From positions 1 to 39,512 of the forward strand of contig NZ_PQSR01000069.1 of NCBI RefSeq assembly GCF_002920635.1: DNA of 39,512 nt, written 5' to 3'. The notes beneath the pieces were generated by a model, which worked only from the letters and a program-made list of their open reading frames with translations, had not been told where the DNA came from and ran no database searches. Numbering within the stretch: position 1 is the first letter of the stretch; each line of letters starts with the position of its first letter. A program made the translations under genes and the position numbers. The DNA comes from Streptomyces sp. Ru72. GTDB lineage: Bacteria > Actinomycetota > Actinomycetes > Streptomycetales > Streptomycetaceae. Of this stretch, positions 7,864-15,398 are shown piece by piece.

Positions 7864-8695
7864 CAGTGACCTTCACCTTCCCCTTTCCGGAGGCGAACCC
7901 TACCGGGGACAGGAAAAGCGTGAGCGTCGGGATCAAGTACAGCAGCCACACCGTGACCTGAAGGACCGTCGGATCGGGCTGGAAGTTGAAGACGCCCTTC
8001 AGCAGCGTGCCGTACCAGCTGTCCGGCGCAATGGTGCCGCTGATGTCGAAGGCGAGGCTCGTCAGGCCGGGGATCCAGCCGGCCTCCTGCAAGTCGTGGA
8101 CGCCGTAGGCGAGCACGCCCGCGGCGACGACGACCAGCATGCCGCCGGTCCAGGTGAAGAACTTCGCCAGGTTGATCTTCAGTGCGCCGCGGTAGAACAG
8201 CCAGCCCAGGAAGACGGCCGTGGCGAGGCCCAGGGCTACACCGAGGAGGGGGCGCGGGGTGCCGTCGCTCGCCGCGTGCACCGACGCCCACACGAACAGG
8301 GCGGTCTCCAGCCCCTCGCGGCCCACGGCGAGGAACGCGGTGGCGACCAGCGCGCCCGTGCCCATCGCCAGGGCCGCGTCGAGCTTGCCGTGCAGTTCGG
8401 ACCGCAGGTGGCGGGCGGTGCGCCGCATCCAGAAGACCATCCACGTCACCAGGCCGACGGCGAGGATCGACAGGGAGCCGCCGAGCGCCTCCTGCGCCTG
8501 GAACGTCAGCTCCTGGGAGCCGAATTCGAGGACGCAGCCGAAGCCGAGCGCGATGACGACCGCGATGCCGATGCCGGTCCAGATCGGCCTCAGGGCGTCG
8601 CGGCGACCCGTCTTGACCAGGTAGGCGATCAGGATGCAGACGACGAGGCTGGCCTCCAGCCCCTCTCGCAGGCCGATCAGATAGTTGGAGAACAC
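7820..8695 (-). CDS. efeU: EfeU, FTR1-family iron permease
   Basis: A 291-residue membrane protein with two REGLE motifs (residues 10-14 and 126-130), the iron-coordinating signature of the Ftr1/EfeU family, in about seven transmembrane helices. By family knowledge it carries iron across the cytoplasmic membrane after EfeB and EfeO have handled it outside. The start is 3 bp after the efeB stop, and the 3' end overlaps the downstream lipoprotein gene by 44 bp. The C-terminal tail GKGKVKVTDEQ is cytosolic and polar. The gene should be expressed under iron limitation from the iron box upstream of efeO. Confidence 0.95.
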   Translation of the reverse strand: MFSNYLIGLREGLEASLVVCILIAYLVKTGRRDALRPIWTGIGIAVVIALGFGCVLEFGSQELTFQAQEALGGSLSILAVGLVTWMVFWMRRTARHLRSELHGKLDAALAMGTGALVATAFLAVGREGLETALFVWASVHAASDGTPRPLLGVALGLATAVFLGWLFYRGALKINLAKFFTWTGGMLVVVAAGVLAYGVHDLQEAGWIPGLTSLAFDISGTIAPDSWYGTLLKGVFNFQPDPTVLQVTVWLLYLIPTLTLFLSPVGFASGKGKVKVTDEQGARGSQPSNAA

Positions 8696-8698
8696 GGG

Positions 8699-9949
8699 CT
8701 ACGCCTCCTCGGACAGCAGGGTGCGGCCCCACCAGTCGCCCGAGTCCCGGACGCCGGGGGGGATGGCGAAGACGGCCGACCCCACGTGCTGGATGTACTC
8801 GTTGAGCGCGTCGTGCGCCGCCAGCCTGCGCTGGAGCGGTATGAACCCCTTGCGCACGTCGCGCTGGTAGGCCAGGAAGAACAGGCCCGCGTCCAGGCGG
8901 CCGAGGCCGTCGGTGCCGTCGGTGAAGGAGTAGCCCCGGCGCAGGATGGTGATGCCGCCGTTGGAGTCCGGGTGCGCGAGCCGGACGTGCGCGTCGGGCT
9001 TCATCGCCTTCAGGAACGGCTCGTCGTGCTCCTTCGCCTTGCCGACCGGCGCGCCCTCGCGCTTGTCCCGGCCGAAGACGTCCTCCTGCTCCTGCAGCGA
9101 GGTCCGGTCCCAGGTCTCCACGTTCATGCGGATCCGCCGGGCGACCAGGTAGGAGCCTCCGGTCATCCAGGCCGGCCCGTCCCCGTCACCGACCCACACG
9201 AACTTCTTCAGCCGGTCCTCTTCCGTCCCCGCGATGTTGCGGGTGCCGTCCTTGAACCCGAAGAGGTTGCGCGGCGTCTGCGCGTCCGGGGTCGTCGAGG
9301 AGGTCTTGCCGAAGCCGAGCTGGGACCAGCGGATGGCGACCTTGCCGAAGCCGATGCGGGCCAGGTTGCGGATCGCGTGCACGGCGACCTGCGGATCGTC
9401 CGCGCAGGCCTGGACGCACAGATCGCCGCCCGTGCGGGACCTGTCCAGATTGTCGCCGGGGAACTGCGGCAGGTCGACCAGCGCCTCGGGGCGCTTGTCC
9501 CTCAGCCCGAACCTGTCGAAGAGCGACGGCCCGAAGCCGATCGTCAGGGTCAGCCGCGAGGGCTTGAGGCCCAGCGCCTCCCCGGTGTCGTCCGGCGGCG
9601 CCTCGGCGAGCCCGCCGTACGCGCCGTCACCGACGGCCTGCCCGGCCGTCATCCGCCGGGCCGCGGCCGTCCAGTCCTTCAGCATCTGGACGAACTCGGC
9701 GCGGTCGTCGGTCTTCACGTCGAACGCGGCGAAGTGCAGCCGGTCCTGCACGGGCGTGGCGATGCCCGCCTGGTGGGCGCCGTGGAACTCCACCGCGCCA
9801 CCGGCCTCCGCTGCGGCCGGATCCACGTCGTTGCCCGCATTGGCCGCCGCCACCGCGCCACCGGCCGCGGCGGCACCGAGCGCGAGCCCGGCGCCTGTCC
9901 AGCCGATCAGCGCCCGGCGCGACGGAGTGCTCCCCTGGATGTCGGTCAT
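8699..9949 (-). CDS. efeB: EfeB, Tat-exported DyP-type haem peroxidase
   Basis: A 416-residue protein. The N-terminus has a twin-arginine signal (SRRALIG at about 10-16, then a hydrophobic alanine/glycine run), so it is exported folded with haem. The DyP signature GFKDG is at 231-235. The segment DAHVRLAHP near 319-327 holds the expected proximal haem histidine. EfeB proteins work with EfeO and EfeU in ferrous-iron oxidation and uptake, and have also been proposed to free iron from haem. The gene sits 15 bp after efeO and 3 bp before efeU. Length and motifs are normal for the family. Confidence 0.95.
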   Translation of the reverse strand: MTDIQGSTPSRRALIGWTGAGLALGAAAAGGAVAAANAGNDVDPAAAEAGGAVEFHGAHQAGIATPVQDRLHFAAFDVKTDDRAEFVQMLKDWTAAARRMTAGQAVGDGAYGGLAEAPPDDTGEALGLKPSRLTLTIGFGPSLFDRFGLRDKRPEALVDLPQFPGDNLDRSRTGGDLCVQACADDPQVAVHAIRNLARIGFGKVAIRWSQLGFGKTSSTTPDAQTPRNLFGFKDGTRNIAGTEEDRLKKFVWVGDGDGPAWMTGGSYLVARRIRMNVETWDRTSLQEQEDVFGRDKREGAPVGKAKEHDEPFLKAMKPDAHVRLAHPDSNGGITILRRGYSFTDGTDGLGRLDAGLFFLAYQRDVRKGFIPLQRRLAAHDALNEYIQHVGSAVFAIPPGVRDSGDWWGRTLLSEEA

Positions 9950-9964
9950 CGACCTGCCCCCTGC

Positions 9965-11107
9965 CTACTTCACGACCGCGGCGGCGAGCTTGGAGAGCGG
10001 CTCGGCGAGGGCGTTCACCGCGTCCGAGAGCTCCTTCTGCTGGTCCTTGGTGACCTTGTCGTAGGAGACGAAGTCGTACGAGGTCTTGTCCGAGCGGTAC
10101 TTGTCCAGCAGCGCGCCCAGCGCGGTGAACTGCTTGTCGAGCTCCTTGGTGAGCGCCGGGTCGTTCTCGCCGGCGACCGGCTTCAGCAGCTCGTACGACT
10201 TCTGCGCGCCCTCCACGTTGGCCTTGAAGTCGACCAGGTCCGTGTGCGAGTAGCGCTCCTCCTCGCCCGTCACCTTGCCGGTGGCGACCTCGTCGAGGAG
10301 TTCCTTGGCGCCGTTGGCCATGGAGGTCGGGGTGATCTCGGCGGTGCCGACCTTCTCCTGCCACTCCTTCAGGTCGGTCACCAGTCGGTCGGCGAGGGCC
10401 TTCTCCTCGGCGCCGATCTTCTTGTCCTGCCAGAGGGCCTTCTCCAGACGGTGCCAGCCGGTCCACTTCTGGCCGCCCTCCAGGCCGTCCTCGCGGACGT
10501 CGACCTTCGGGTCGATGTCGCCGAAGGACTCGGCGACGGGCTCGGTGCGCTCCCAGCCGAGACGCGAGGGGGCGTACGCCTTCTTCGCCGCCTCCATGTC
10601 ACCGGCCTTCACGGCGTCGGTGAACACCTTCACCTTGGGCAGCGTCTCGTCGGCCTGCGCCTGCGCGTACGCGCGGTAGGCGGCCACGGCCTTGTCCAGG
10701 CGAGGGTCGCGCTTGGCGACGCTGCCGCCGCCGGTGGCCTTGACGGTCTGGCGTATGCCCTTGCCCGTCATGCCCGGCTTGCAGGCGATCTGGTAGTCGC
10801 CGGCCTTCACCTCGGCGGTGACCTTCTGCTTGGTGCCGGGGCCGATGTTCTCGCGCTCGGCGACGATCCGGTCGTCCGGGAAGAGCAGGTACACCTCGGT
10901 CACCTTGGCGCCCTTGTTCTCGACCGCCACCTCGACGTGCCCGGCCGGGAACTCCTTCTTGGACACCTCGCACTTGGAGTCGGTGGCGGTCACCCGGATC
11001 ACGCGGTCGGATCCCTCAGCGGTGCTCTTCTCCGTGCATCCGGTGACAGCGGTCAGAGCCGCCGCGGTGGCGGCGGCGGTGACGACGGAGAGTCGAACGG
11101 CTCGCAT
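9965..11107 (-). CDS. efeO: EfeO, extracellular iron-binding lipoprotein (cupredoxin plus M75 domain)
   Basis: A 380-residue protein with a signal peptide and lipobox ending at C24 (AVTGC). The N-terminal domain (about 35-125) is cupredoxin-like with cysteines C46 and C109. The C-terminal domain (about 130-380) is the imelysin/M75 type with the HxxE metal motif HRLE at 219-222. It is the long form of EfeO, in which the cupredoxin is likely to be the metal-oxidising or metal-receiving part. It is the first gene of efeOBU plus a lipoprotein gene. A GGAG ribosome site lies about 8 bases before the ATG, and a DtxR-type iron box is 20 bp upstream, indicating repression when iron is ample. Confidence 0.95.
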   Translation of the reverse strand: MRAVRLSVVTAAATAAALTAVTGCTEKSTAEGSDRVIRVTATDSKCEVSKKEFPAGHVEVAVENKGAKVTEVYLLFPDDRIVAERENIGPGTKQKVTAEVKAGDYQIACKPGMTGKGIRQTVKATGGGSVAKRDPRLDKAVAAYRAYAQAQADETLPKVKVFTDAVKAGDMEAAKKAYAPSRLGWERTEPVAESFGDIDPKVDVREDGLEGGQKWTGWHRLEKALWQDKKIGAEEKALADRLVTDLKEWQEKVGTAEITPTSMANGAKELLDEVATGKVTGEEERYSHTDLVDFKANVEGAQKSYELLKPVAGENDPALTKELDKQFTALGALLDKYRSDKTSYDFVSYDKVTKDQQKELSDAVNALAEPLSKLAAAVVK

Positions 11108-11127
11108 GCAAGCTCCAAGGAGAATGG

Positions 11128-11146
11128 TTCGGTGAGGCTTGCCTAA
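11128..11146 (-). promoter_or_regulatory. Iron box (DtxR/DmdR/IdeR-type operator) for efeO
   Basis: Read on the minus strand, the 19 bases TTAGGCAAGCCTCACCGAA match the DtxR-family consensus TTAGGTTAGCCTAACCTAA at 15 of 19 positions by my alignment. It sits between the efeO start and the divergent PhzF-like gene, close to the efeO start, where a bound repressor would block transcription. Confidence 0.8.
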
Positions 11147-11252
11147 TTTAACTGAGCATTACCTGCCTCATACCCACCCGGACCGTGATTCAGGTCTCAC
11201 TGGGGTCATCCGGGCTCCGCCCCTCGTCCTCGGTTGGTGTTTGAATGCGCCG

Positions 11253-11936
11253 GTGACTGACTACGACGTGCTGCGCGTCTTCTGCGGACCAGGCGGCGGC
11301 TACGGCAACGAACTCGGCGTCGTCCGGGACGGTTCGCCGATGCCCGGGCGGGACGAGCGGCAGGCGTTCGCCGCCAAACTCGGCTTCAGCGAGACCGTGT
11401 TCGTCGACGACCCCGAGCGCGGGATCATCGACATCTACACGCCCACGCTGCGGCTGCCGTTCGCCGGGCACCCCTGCGTGGGCACGGCCTGGCTGCTCGA
11501 TCTGCCGGAACTCGTCACTCCGGCCGGTGTGGTGGGGGCGCGTCAGGACGGCGAGTTCAGCTGGATCGAGGCCCGCCCGGAGTGGGCGCCGCCGTGCACG
11601 CTGCGGCAGTACGCGACGGCCGCCGAGGTGGACGGCCTGCCCGTCCCGCCGCCGGGCGAGCGAAGCGAGATGGGGGTCCCCCCGGACGAAGTCTGGGGGA
11701 GGGTCTACGCCTGGGCGTGGGAGGACGAGTCGGCGGGCCGGATCCGTGCCCGGGCCTTCCCCGGCCGCGACGACCGCATCGTCGAGGACGAGGCGACGGG
11801 GGCGGCGGCGCTCCTGCTCACGGCCCGACTCGGCCGCGCGCTCAACATCCGCCAGGGAGCGGGCTCGCAGATCCTCACGGCGCCGCAGCCGGAGGGGTGG
11901 GTGGAGGTCGGGGGCAGGGTGTTTCTGGAACGCTGA
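11253..11936 (+). CDS. PhzF-fold epimerase/isomerase-like protein
   Basis: A 227-residue PhzF/DapF-fold protein, shorter than the usual 260-300. Family marks are GGYGNELGVV near 15-24 (GNxLxVV), the catalytic-type glutamate in FSETVFV (E47), LPFAGHPCVGTA near 68-79, and EDEATGAAALLL near the C-terminus. Family members isomerise small metabolites, as PhzF does in phenazine synthesis. No phenazine gene is nearby, so the substrate is unknown. The GTG at 11253 begins the conserved TDYDVLRVFC. The gene diverges from efeO and converges with the haem oxygenase gene, 10 bp away. Residues about 134-150 are encoded by a palindromic repeat listed separately and look inserted. Confidence 0.8.
   Translation: MTDYDVLRVFCGPGGGYGNELGVVRDGSPMPGRDERQAFAAKLGFSETVFVDDPERGIIDIYTPTLRLPFAGHPCVGTAWLLDLPELVTPAGVVGARQDGEFSWIEARPEWAPPCTLRQYATAAEVDGLPVPPPGERSEMGVPPDEVWGRVYAWAWEDESAGRIRARAFPGRDDRIVEDEATGAAALLLTARLGRALNIRQGAGSQILTAPQPEGWVEVGGRVFLER
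11656..11705. repeat. GC-rich palindromic repeat inside the PhzF-like gene
   Basis: The segment combines GAGCGAAGCGAGA, GGGGGTCCCCCC, GGACGAAGTCT and GGGGGAGGGTC. I recognise it as resembling a dispersed palindromic element common in Streptomyces genomes. It can fold on itself. The frame stays open through it. Confidence 0.6.
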
Positions 11937-11946
11937 CACGCTGGCC

Positions 11947-12615
11947 CTAAGCACTCCGTGGGAACTCCTCGCCCAGAGCCCGGAAGACCGCCGTGTTGAG
12001 TGTGTACGCCCGCCGGCACTCGGCGATGACCCGCTGCTTCTCCAGGTCGTCGACCCGGATGCCGTCCAGGAGCGTCCGGTACGTCCTCTTGAACGCCGCC
12101 GGGTTCGGGATCCCGTCGAACACATAGAACCGGACCCCGTCGCCCTTCCGGGCGAAGCCCCATGTCCTCTCCGCCGTGTCGCGGATGATCTGGCCGCCGG
12201 CGAGGTCGCCCATGTAGCGGGTGTAGTGATGTGCGACGTATCCGCCGGGCCACTGTTCGGCGCACTCCCGCACCCGGTCCGCGTACGTCCGCGTCGCGGG
12301 CAGCGCCGTCAGGCGCGCCCGCCACTCGGGCCCGCGCAGATGCGCCAGGTCCCGCTCCAGCGCGGTCAGCCGGAACAGCTCCGGCCGCACGAACGGCCCG
12401 GCCACCGGGTCGCCCGCCAGCCGCGCGGCGGCGGACTCCAGGGCCTCGTACACGAACCACAGCTGCACCGTGTATCGCGTGTACGCGTCCACGCCGAGCC
12501 TGCCGCCGAGCAGACCGGTGATGAACGCGGAGCTGTTCGCTTCCCGGTGCTCGTCCTGTGACGCGGTGCGGATGAGTGCCGAGAAGGCCGTGCCGGCCGT
12601 CTCCGGGGTGTTCAT
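11947..12615 (-). CDS. hmuO: Haem oxygenase (biliverdin-producing)
   Basis: A 222-residue all-helical protein of the HmuO/HO-1 family. H23 in SQDEHREANSSAF is the expected proximal haem ligand, and YMGDLAGGQIIRD carries the distal-helix GDLxGGQ motif. It would open haem to biliverdin, CO and Fe2+ using reductant, releasing iron in the cytosol. That fits the neighbouring efe iron-uptake genes. GGAGG lies 6 bases before the ATG. A TAGGAT -10 box is upstream with a 9-bp inverted repeat between it and the start. No haem transporter is visible beside it. Confidence 0.93.
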   Translation of the reverse strand: MNTPETAGTAFSALIRTASQDEHREANSSAFITGLLGGRLGVDAYTRYTVQLWFVYEALESAAARLAGDPVAGPFVRPELFRLTALERDLAHLRGPEWRARLTALPATRTYADRVRECAEQWPGGYVAHHYTRYMGDLAGGQIIRDTAERTWGFARKGDGVRFYVFDGIPNPAAFKRTYRTLLDGIRVDDLEKQRVIAECRRAYTLNTAVFRALGEEFPRSA

Positions 12616-12631
12616 GGGACCTCCGCGCGGC

Positions 12632-12652
12632 TTGCCGACACCCTGTCGGTAA
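12632..12652 (-). promoter_or_regulatory. Inverted repeat and promoter of the haem oxygenase gene
   Basis: TTGCCGACA-CCC-TGTCGGTAA is an almost perfect palindrome (8 of 9 pairs). It lies just downstream of a minus-strand TAGGAT (-10) with a possible TGGACC -35 at 16 bp. That position, overlapping the expected transcription start, is right for a repressor. It does not match the iron-box consensus. Confidence 0.55.
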
Positions 12653-12734
12653 GATCCTACCCGCGATCCGCTCCCGGTCCACACGAAAGAGCCCGCCCTG
12701 TGGACAGAGCGGGCTCCAGGGGGTGCGGCGTGGT

Positions 12735-13592
12735 CTACGGCAGCGTGAGGATCTCCGCGCCCGTCTCCGTGACGACCAGCGTGTGCTCGAACTGCGCGGT
12801 CCGCCTGCGGTCCTTCGTGACGACCGTCCACCCGTCGTCCCACATGTCGTACTCGTGCGTGCCGAGGGTGAGCATGGGCTCGATGGTGAAGGTCATGCCG
12901 GGCTGCATCACCGTGGTCGCGTGCGGGCTGTCGTAGTGCGGGATGATCAGCCCGGAGTGGAACGACGAGTTGATCCCGTGCCCGGTGAAGTCCCGCACGA
13001 CGCCGTATCCGAACCGCTTGGCGTACGACTCGATGACGCGGCCGATGACGTTGATCTGACGGCCGGGCCTGACGGCCTTGATGGCGCGGTCGAGGGACTC
13101 GCGGGTGCGCTCGACGAGCAGCCGGGACTCCTCGTCCACGTCGCCGACCAGGTAGGTGGCGTTGGTGTCGCCGTGGACGCCGCCGAGGTACGCCGTCACG
13201 TCGAGGTTGATGATGTCGCCGTCGCGCAGGACCGTGGAGTCCGGGATGCCGTGGCAGATGACCTCGTTGATCGAGGTGCACAGCGACTTGGGGAACCCGC
13301 GGTAGCCCAGGGTGGAGGGGTAGGCGCCGTGGTCGCACATGTACTCGTGCGCGACCCGGTCCAGCTCGTCCGTGGTGACGCCCGGGGCGATGATCCTCGC
13401 CGCCTCGGCCATCGCCCGCGCCGCGATCCGCCCGGCGACGCGCATCGCCTCGACGGTCTCGGGGGTCTGCACCTCGGGCCCGGTGTACGGGGTGGGCGCC
13501 GGTTTGCCGACGTACTCGGGGCGGCGGATGTTTCCGGGCACGGAACGGGTGGGAGACAGCTCTCCTGGTACGAGCAGCGACTGGCCAGACAT
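12735..13592 (-). CDS. map: Type I methionine aminopeptidase
   Basis: A 285-residue cytosolic metalloprotease that removes the initiator methionine from new proteins. The five metal ligands are in place: D131 (NLDVTAYLGG), D142 (VHGDTNATY), H205 (FTGHGIN), E238 (FTIEPML) and E269 (FEHTLVV). The N-terminal extension (about 1-40, with proline-rich PAPTPYTGPE) is typical of actinobacterial MetAP Ic enzymes, which use it to bind near the ribosome tunnel. The frame extends further upstream, but the first methionine that gives the conserved MSGQSLLVPGELSP start is at 13592. It is transcribed away from the small protein gene at 13653. Confidence 0.95.
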   Translation of the reverse strand: MSGQSLLVPGELSPTRSVPGNIRRPEYVGKPAPTPYTGPEVQTPETVEAMRVAGRIAARAMAEAARIIAPGVTTDELDRVAHEYMCDHGAYPSTLGYRGFPKSLCTSINEVICHGIPDSTVLRDGDIINLDVTAYLGGVHGDTNATYLVGDVDEESRLLVERTRESLDRAIKAVRPGRQINVIGRVIESYAKRFGYGVVRDFTGHGINSSFHSGLIIPHYDSPHATTVMQPGMTFTIEPMLTLGTHEYDMWDDGWTVVTKDRRRTAQFEHTLVVTETGAEILTLP

Positions 13593-13652
13593 GCCAGCGA
13601 GTCTATCCAGCGGCCGTGCGGGACCATGGCCGTGGTGAAAGGAGCTCCTGCG

Positions 13653-13886
13653 ATGGCGCTGTTCAGGAAGCGTACGGTCGGCAAGCCGGGCGAGTGGTAC
13701 TACTGCCTGGTCCACCAGAAGGTCGAGGAGGGTCCGGAGTGCCCGGCGAAGGACCGTTTCGGCCCGTACGCGTCCCGTCAGGAGGCGGAACACGCGATGG
13801 AGACGGCACGGGAGCGGAACGTCGAGTGGGAGACGGACCCGCGCTGGCACGACGCGCCTCCGGCGGCGGACCGGGGGGAGGACTGA
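13653..13886 (+). CDS. Small conserved protein of unknown function (77 aa)
   Basis: A 77-residue soluble protein beginning MALFRKRTVGKPGEWYYCLVH and ending in a charged tail. The core GPYASRQEAEHAMETARERNVEWETDPRW resembles short SPOR-like or WGR-like Streptomyces proteins, but I cannot assign a family. GGAG about 9 bases before the ATG supports this start over the upstream in-frame ATG at 13626. It diverges from map, and a nested hairpin follows the stop. Confidence 0.7.
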   Translation: MALFRKRTVGKPGEWYYCLVHQKVEEGPECPAKDRFGPYASRQEAEHAMETARERNVEWETDPRWHDAPPAADRGED

Positions 13887-13913
13887 GCCGGGGCTGACGG
13901 ACCGCCGTTCACC

Positions 13914-13966
13914 CGGGCGGGCCGCCTCCGCCGCTGCGCGGCGGAGATTCCCCGTCCGCCCGCCCG
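13914..13966. terminator. Nested hairpin between convergent genes
   Basis: An inner perfect 9-bp stem (13926-13934 with 13938-13946, 3-base loop) sits inside an outer 9-bp pair (13914-13922 with 13958-13966). It lies between the stop of the 77-aa gene and the 3' end of the minus-strand MFS remnant, so it can act as a bidirectional terminator. Confidence 0.6.
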
Positions 13967-14017
13967 AAAGGGCCGGGGGGACGCCCAGTGAGGCGCAGGC
14001 GGCGGGAAGACCTGTGG

Positions 14018-14584
14018 TCAGCCCGCCGCCTCGCGCTGCGGTGGCCGGCCCGCCGCCTCGCGTTGCGCCCTCAGCCGGACCGCGTGCTCGTTCGTCCGGG
14101 CGTCGTAGCGCATCAGGGCCGGGAGGCACAGTGCCGGCAGCGCCACCGCGCCCGTGCACAGCAGGCCCCCGACCACACCGACGGCTCGTCCACGCCGCAA
14201 TGCCGCCCGAGCGGGCCTGGCCCAGTTGCGCCCCACCGAGTACGACAGCAGCTCGATGCCCGCCAGCCGGCCCCGCAGCCCGTCCGGGATGGTCTGGTTC
14301 CACATCGCCCCCCGGAAGATCCCGCTGACCATGTCGAAGCAGCCGCCCAGGGTGAGGAACAGCAGCACCAGCCAGACGTTCCGCGTGAACCCCACCGCCG
14401 CGATCGCCAGCCCCCACCCGGCCGCCGCGAGCACCACCATCAGCCCGTGCCGGTGGATCCGCGACGTCCAGCCGCTCGTCAGCGACACGATCAGCGACCC
14501 GGCCGGGACCGCGGCATACATCAGCCCCAGCGACCAGTCCGCGCCCAGCTCGTCCGCGAGGAAGCGCAGCACCGCCAGCGGCAT
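14018..14584 (-). pseudogene. MFS transporter remnant: C-terminal half only, with internal double frameshift
   Basis: About 188 residues matching only the C-terminal half of an EntS-like MFS exporter: LGLMYAAVPAGSLIVSLTSG, then LVLLFLTLGGCFDMVSGIFRG and TIPDGLRGRLAGIELLSYSVG. The N-terminal half (about 200 residues) is missing; the SIS-like gene stops directly in front. After SYSVG the main frame reads RNWARPARAALRRG, whereas the adjacent frame reads AQLGQARSGGIAAWTS. The latter looks like the family's normal sequence from memory. The main frame resumes at RAVGVVGGLLC. This indicates a one-base loss near 14230 and a compensating change near 14185-14190. Truncation plus two shifts points to a decayed gene. 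A short expressed protein cannot be excluded. Confidence 0.7.
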
Positions 14585-14595
14585 CGCGCCGGCGT

Positions 14596-15195
14596 CTACC
14601 ACCTGGCCGGCGGCGGCTCCGTCAACTGGTCCGCCAGCCGGGACAGACGGTCCCGGAAGCGGCGGCCCCGAGGGGCCGGCAGCCGGTTCTCCCCGACCGC
14701 CGCGCTCACCAGGTGCTGCACCGTGTCCAGGTCCAGATCCGTGTCCTCGGGCACCGTCAGCGACTCGTGCGCCAGAGCCGTCAGGTCCCGGTCCCCGGCG
14801 TCCAGCGCCAGCACCGTCGCCCCGGCCCGCCGCGCGTCGTGGACCCGCTCCAGCAGCCCCGCCCCCGGCGCGGCGGGCGACACCACCAGCAGGGTCTCCC
14901 CGCGCCGGGCCGCCGACAGCCGTCCCAGCCCCACCGCCAGGTGCGCCGGATCCGAGGCCCGCGCCGCGTGCCGCACCAACGTCGGGGACAACTCCGGCGT
15001 ACCGGACCAGGCCGCCTCGTCGACCAGGTGCGCCGCCAGGTGCCACGGCTCGTAGTCCTGGGTGCCGACGAGCAGCAGCCCGCCCCCGTGCGACACCACG
15101 GATCCGCGCAGCGTCCCCGCGAACCGCCGGGTGGCGACCGGCCACTCGGTCCCGGCGAGCACTTCCCGCAGCAAGGCGACCCGTACGGCATCCAT
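14596..15195 (-). CDS. SIS-like protein of unknown function
   Basis: A 199-residue soluble protein. The middle segment GETLLVVSPAAPGAGLLERV followed by ARRAGATVLALDAGD resembles a sugar-isomerase (SIS) half-domain, which binds phosphosugars, but no full SIS signature is visible. The stop is 11 bp before the MFS remnant on the same strand, suggesting that the two once formed an operon. The ATG at 15195 is preceded by GGCAGGA. A longer in-frame start at 15357 would add a hydrophobic segment (GGLVVGAAVLLWPVVP) and is less likely. It is transcribed divergently from npdG. Confidence 0.65.
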   Translation of the reverse strand: MDAVRVALLREVLAGTEWPVATRRFAGTLRGSVVSHGGGLLLVGTQDYEPWHLAAHLVDEAAWSGTPELSPTLVRHAARASDPAHLAVGLGRLSAARRGETLLVVSPAAPGAGLLERVHDARRAGATVLALDAGDRDLTALAHESLTVPEDTDLDLDTVQHLVSAAVGENRLPAPRGRRFRDRLSRLADQLTEPPPARW

Positions 15196-15386
15196 ACGCA
15201 GGCATCCTGCCGCACACTGCGCCCGGGGAGCGGGAGTTCCCAACTGAATTCCCCCGACCCGGGGACGGATCGGGACCACCGGCCACAGAAGCACCGCCGC
15301 GCCCACCACCAGCCCTCCGGTGGGGCACCTCCCGCCGGATCCCATGACGGTCCTCACCTGAGCGGCGCGGCCGGCCGGGGCGCACG

Positions 15387-15392
15387 TAGAGT
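15387..15392 (+). promoter_or_regulatory. -10 element (TAGAGT) for npdG, likely leaderless
   Basis: TAGAGT is 6 bases before the ATG at 15399, and no ribosome site lies between them. This predicts a leaderless transcript. Confidence 0.55.
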
Positions 15393-15398
15393 CGGCCC

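Noticed and set aside
8096..11146. A very long open frame on the plus strand opposite the efe genes
   Set aside because: It is an antisense shadow of high-GC codon bias. Its translation is low in complexity and rich in Arg/Gly/Val/Leu, while the minus strand encodes clear EfeO, EfeB and EfeU.
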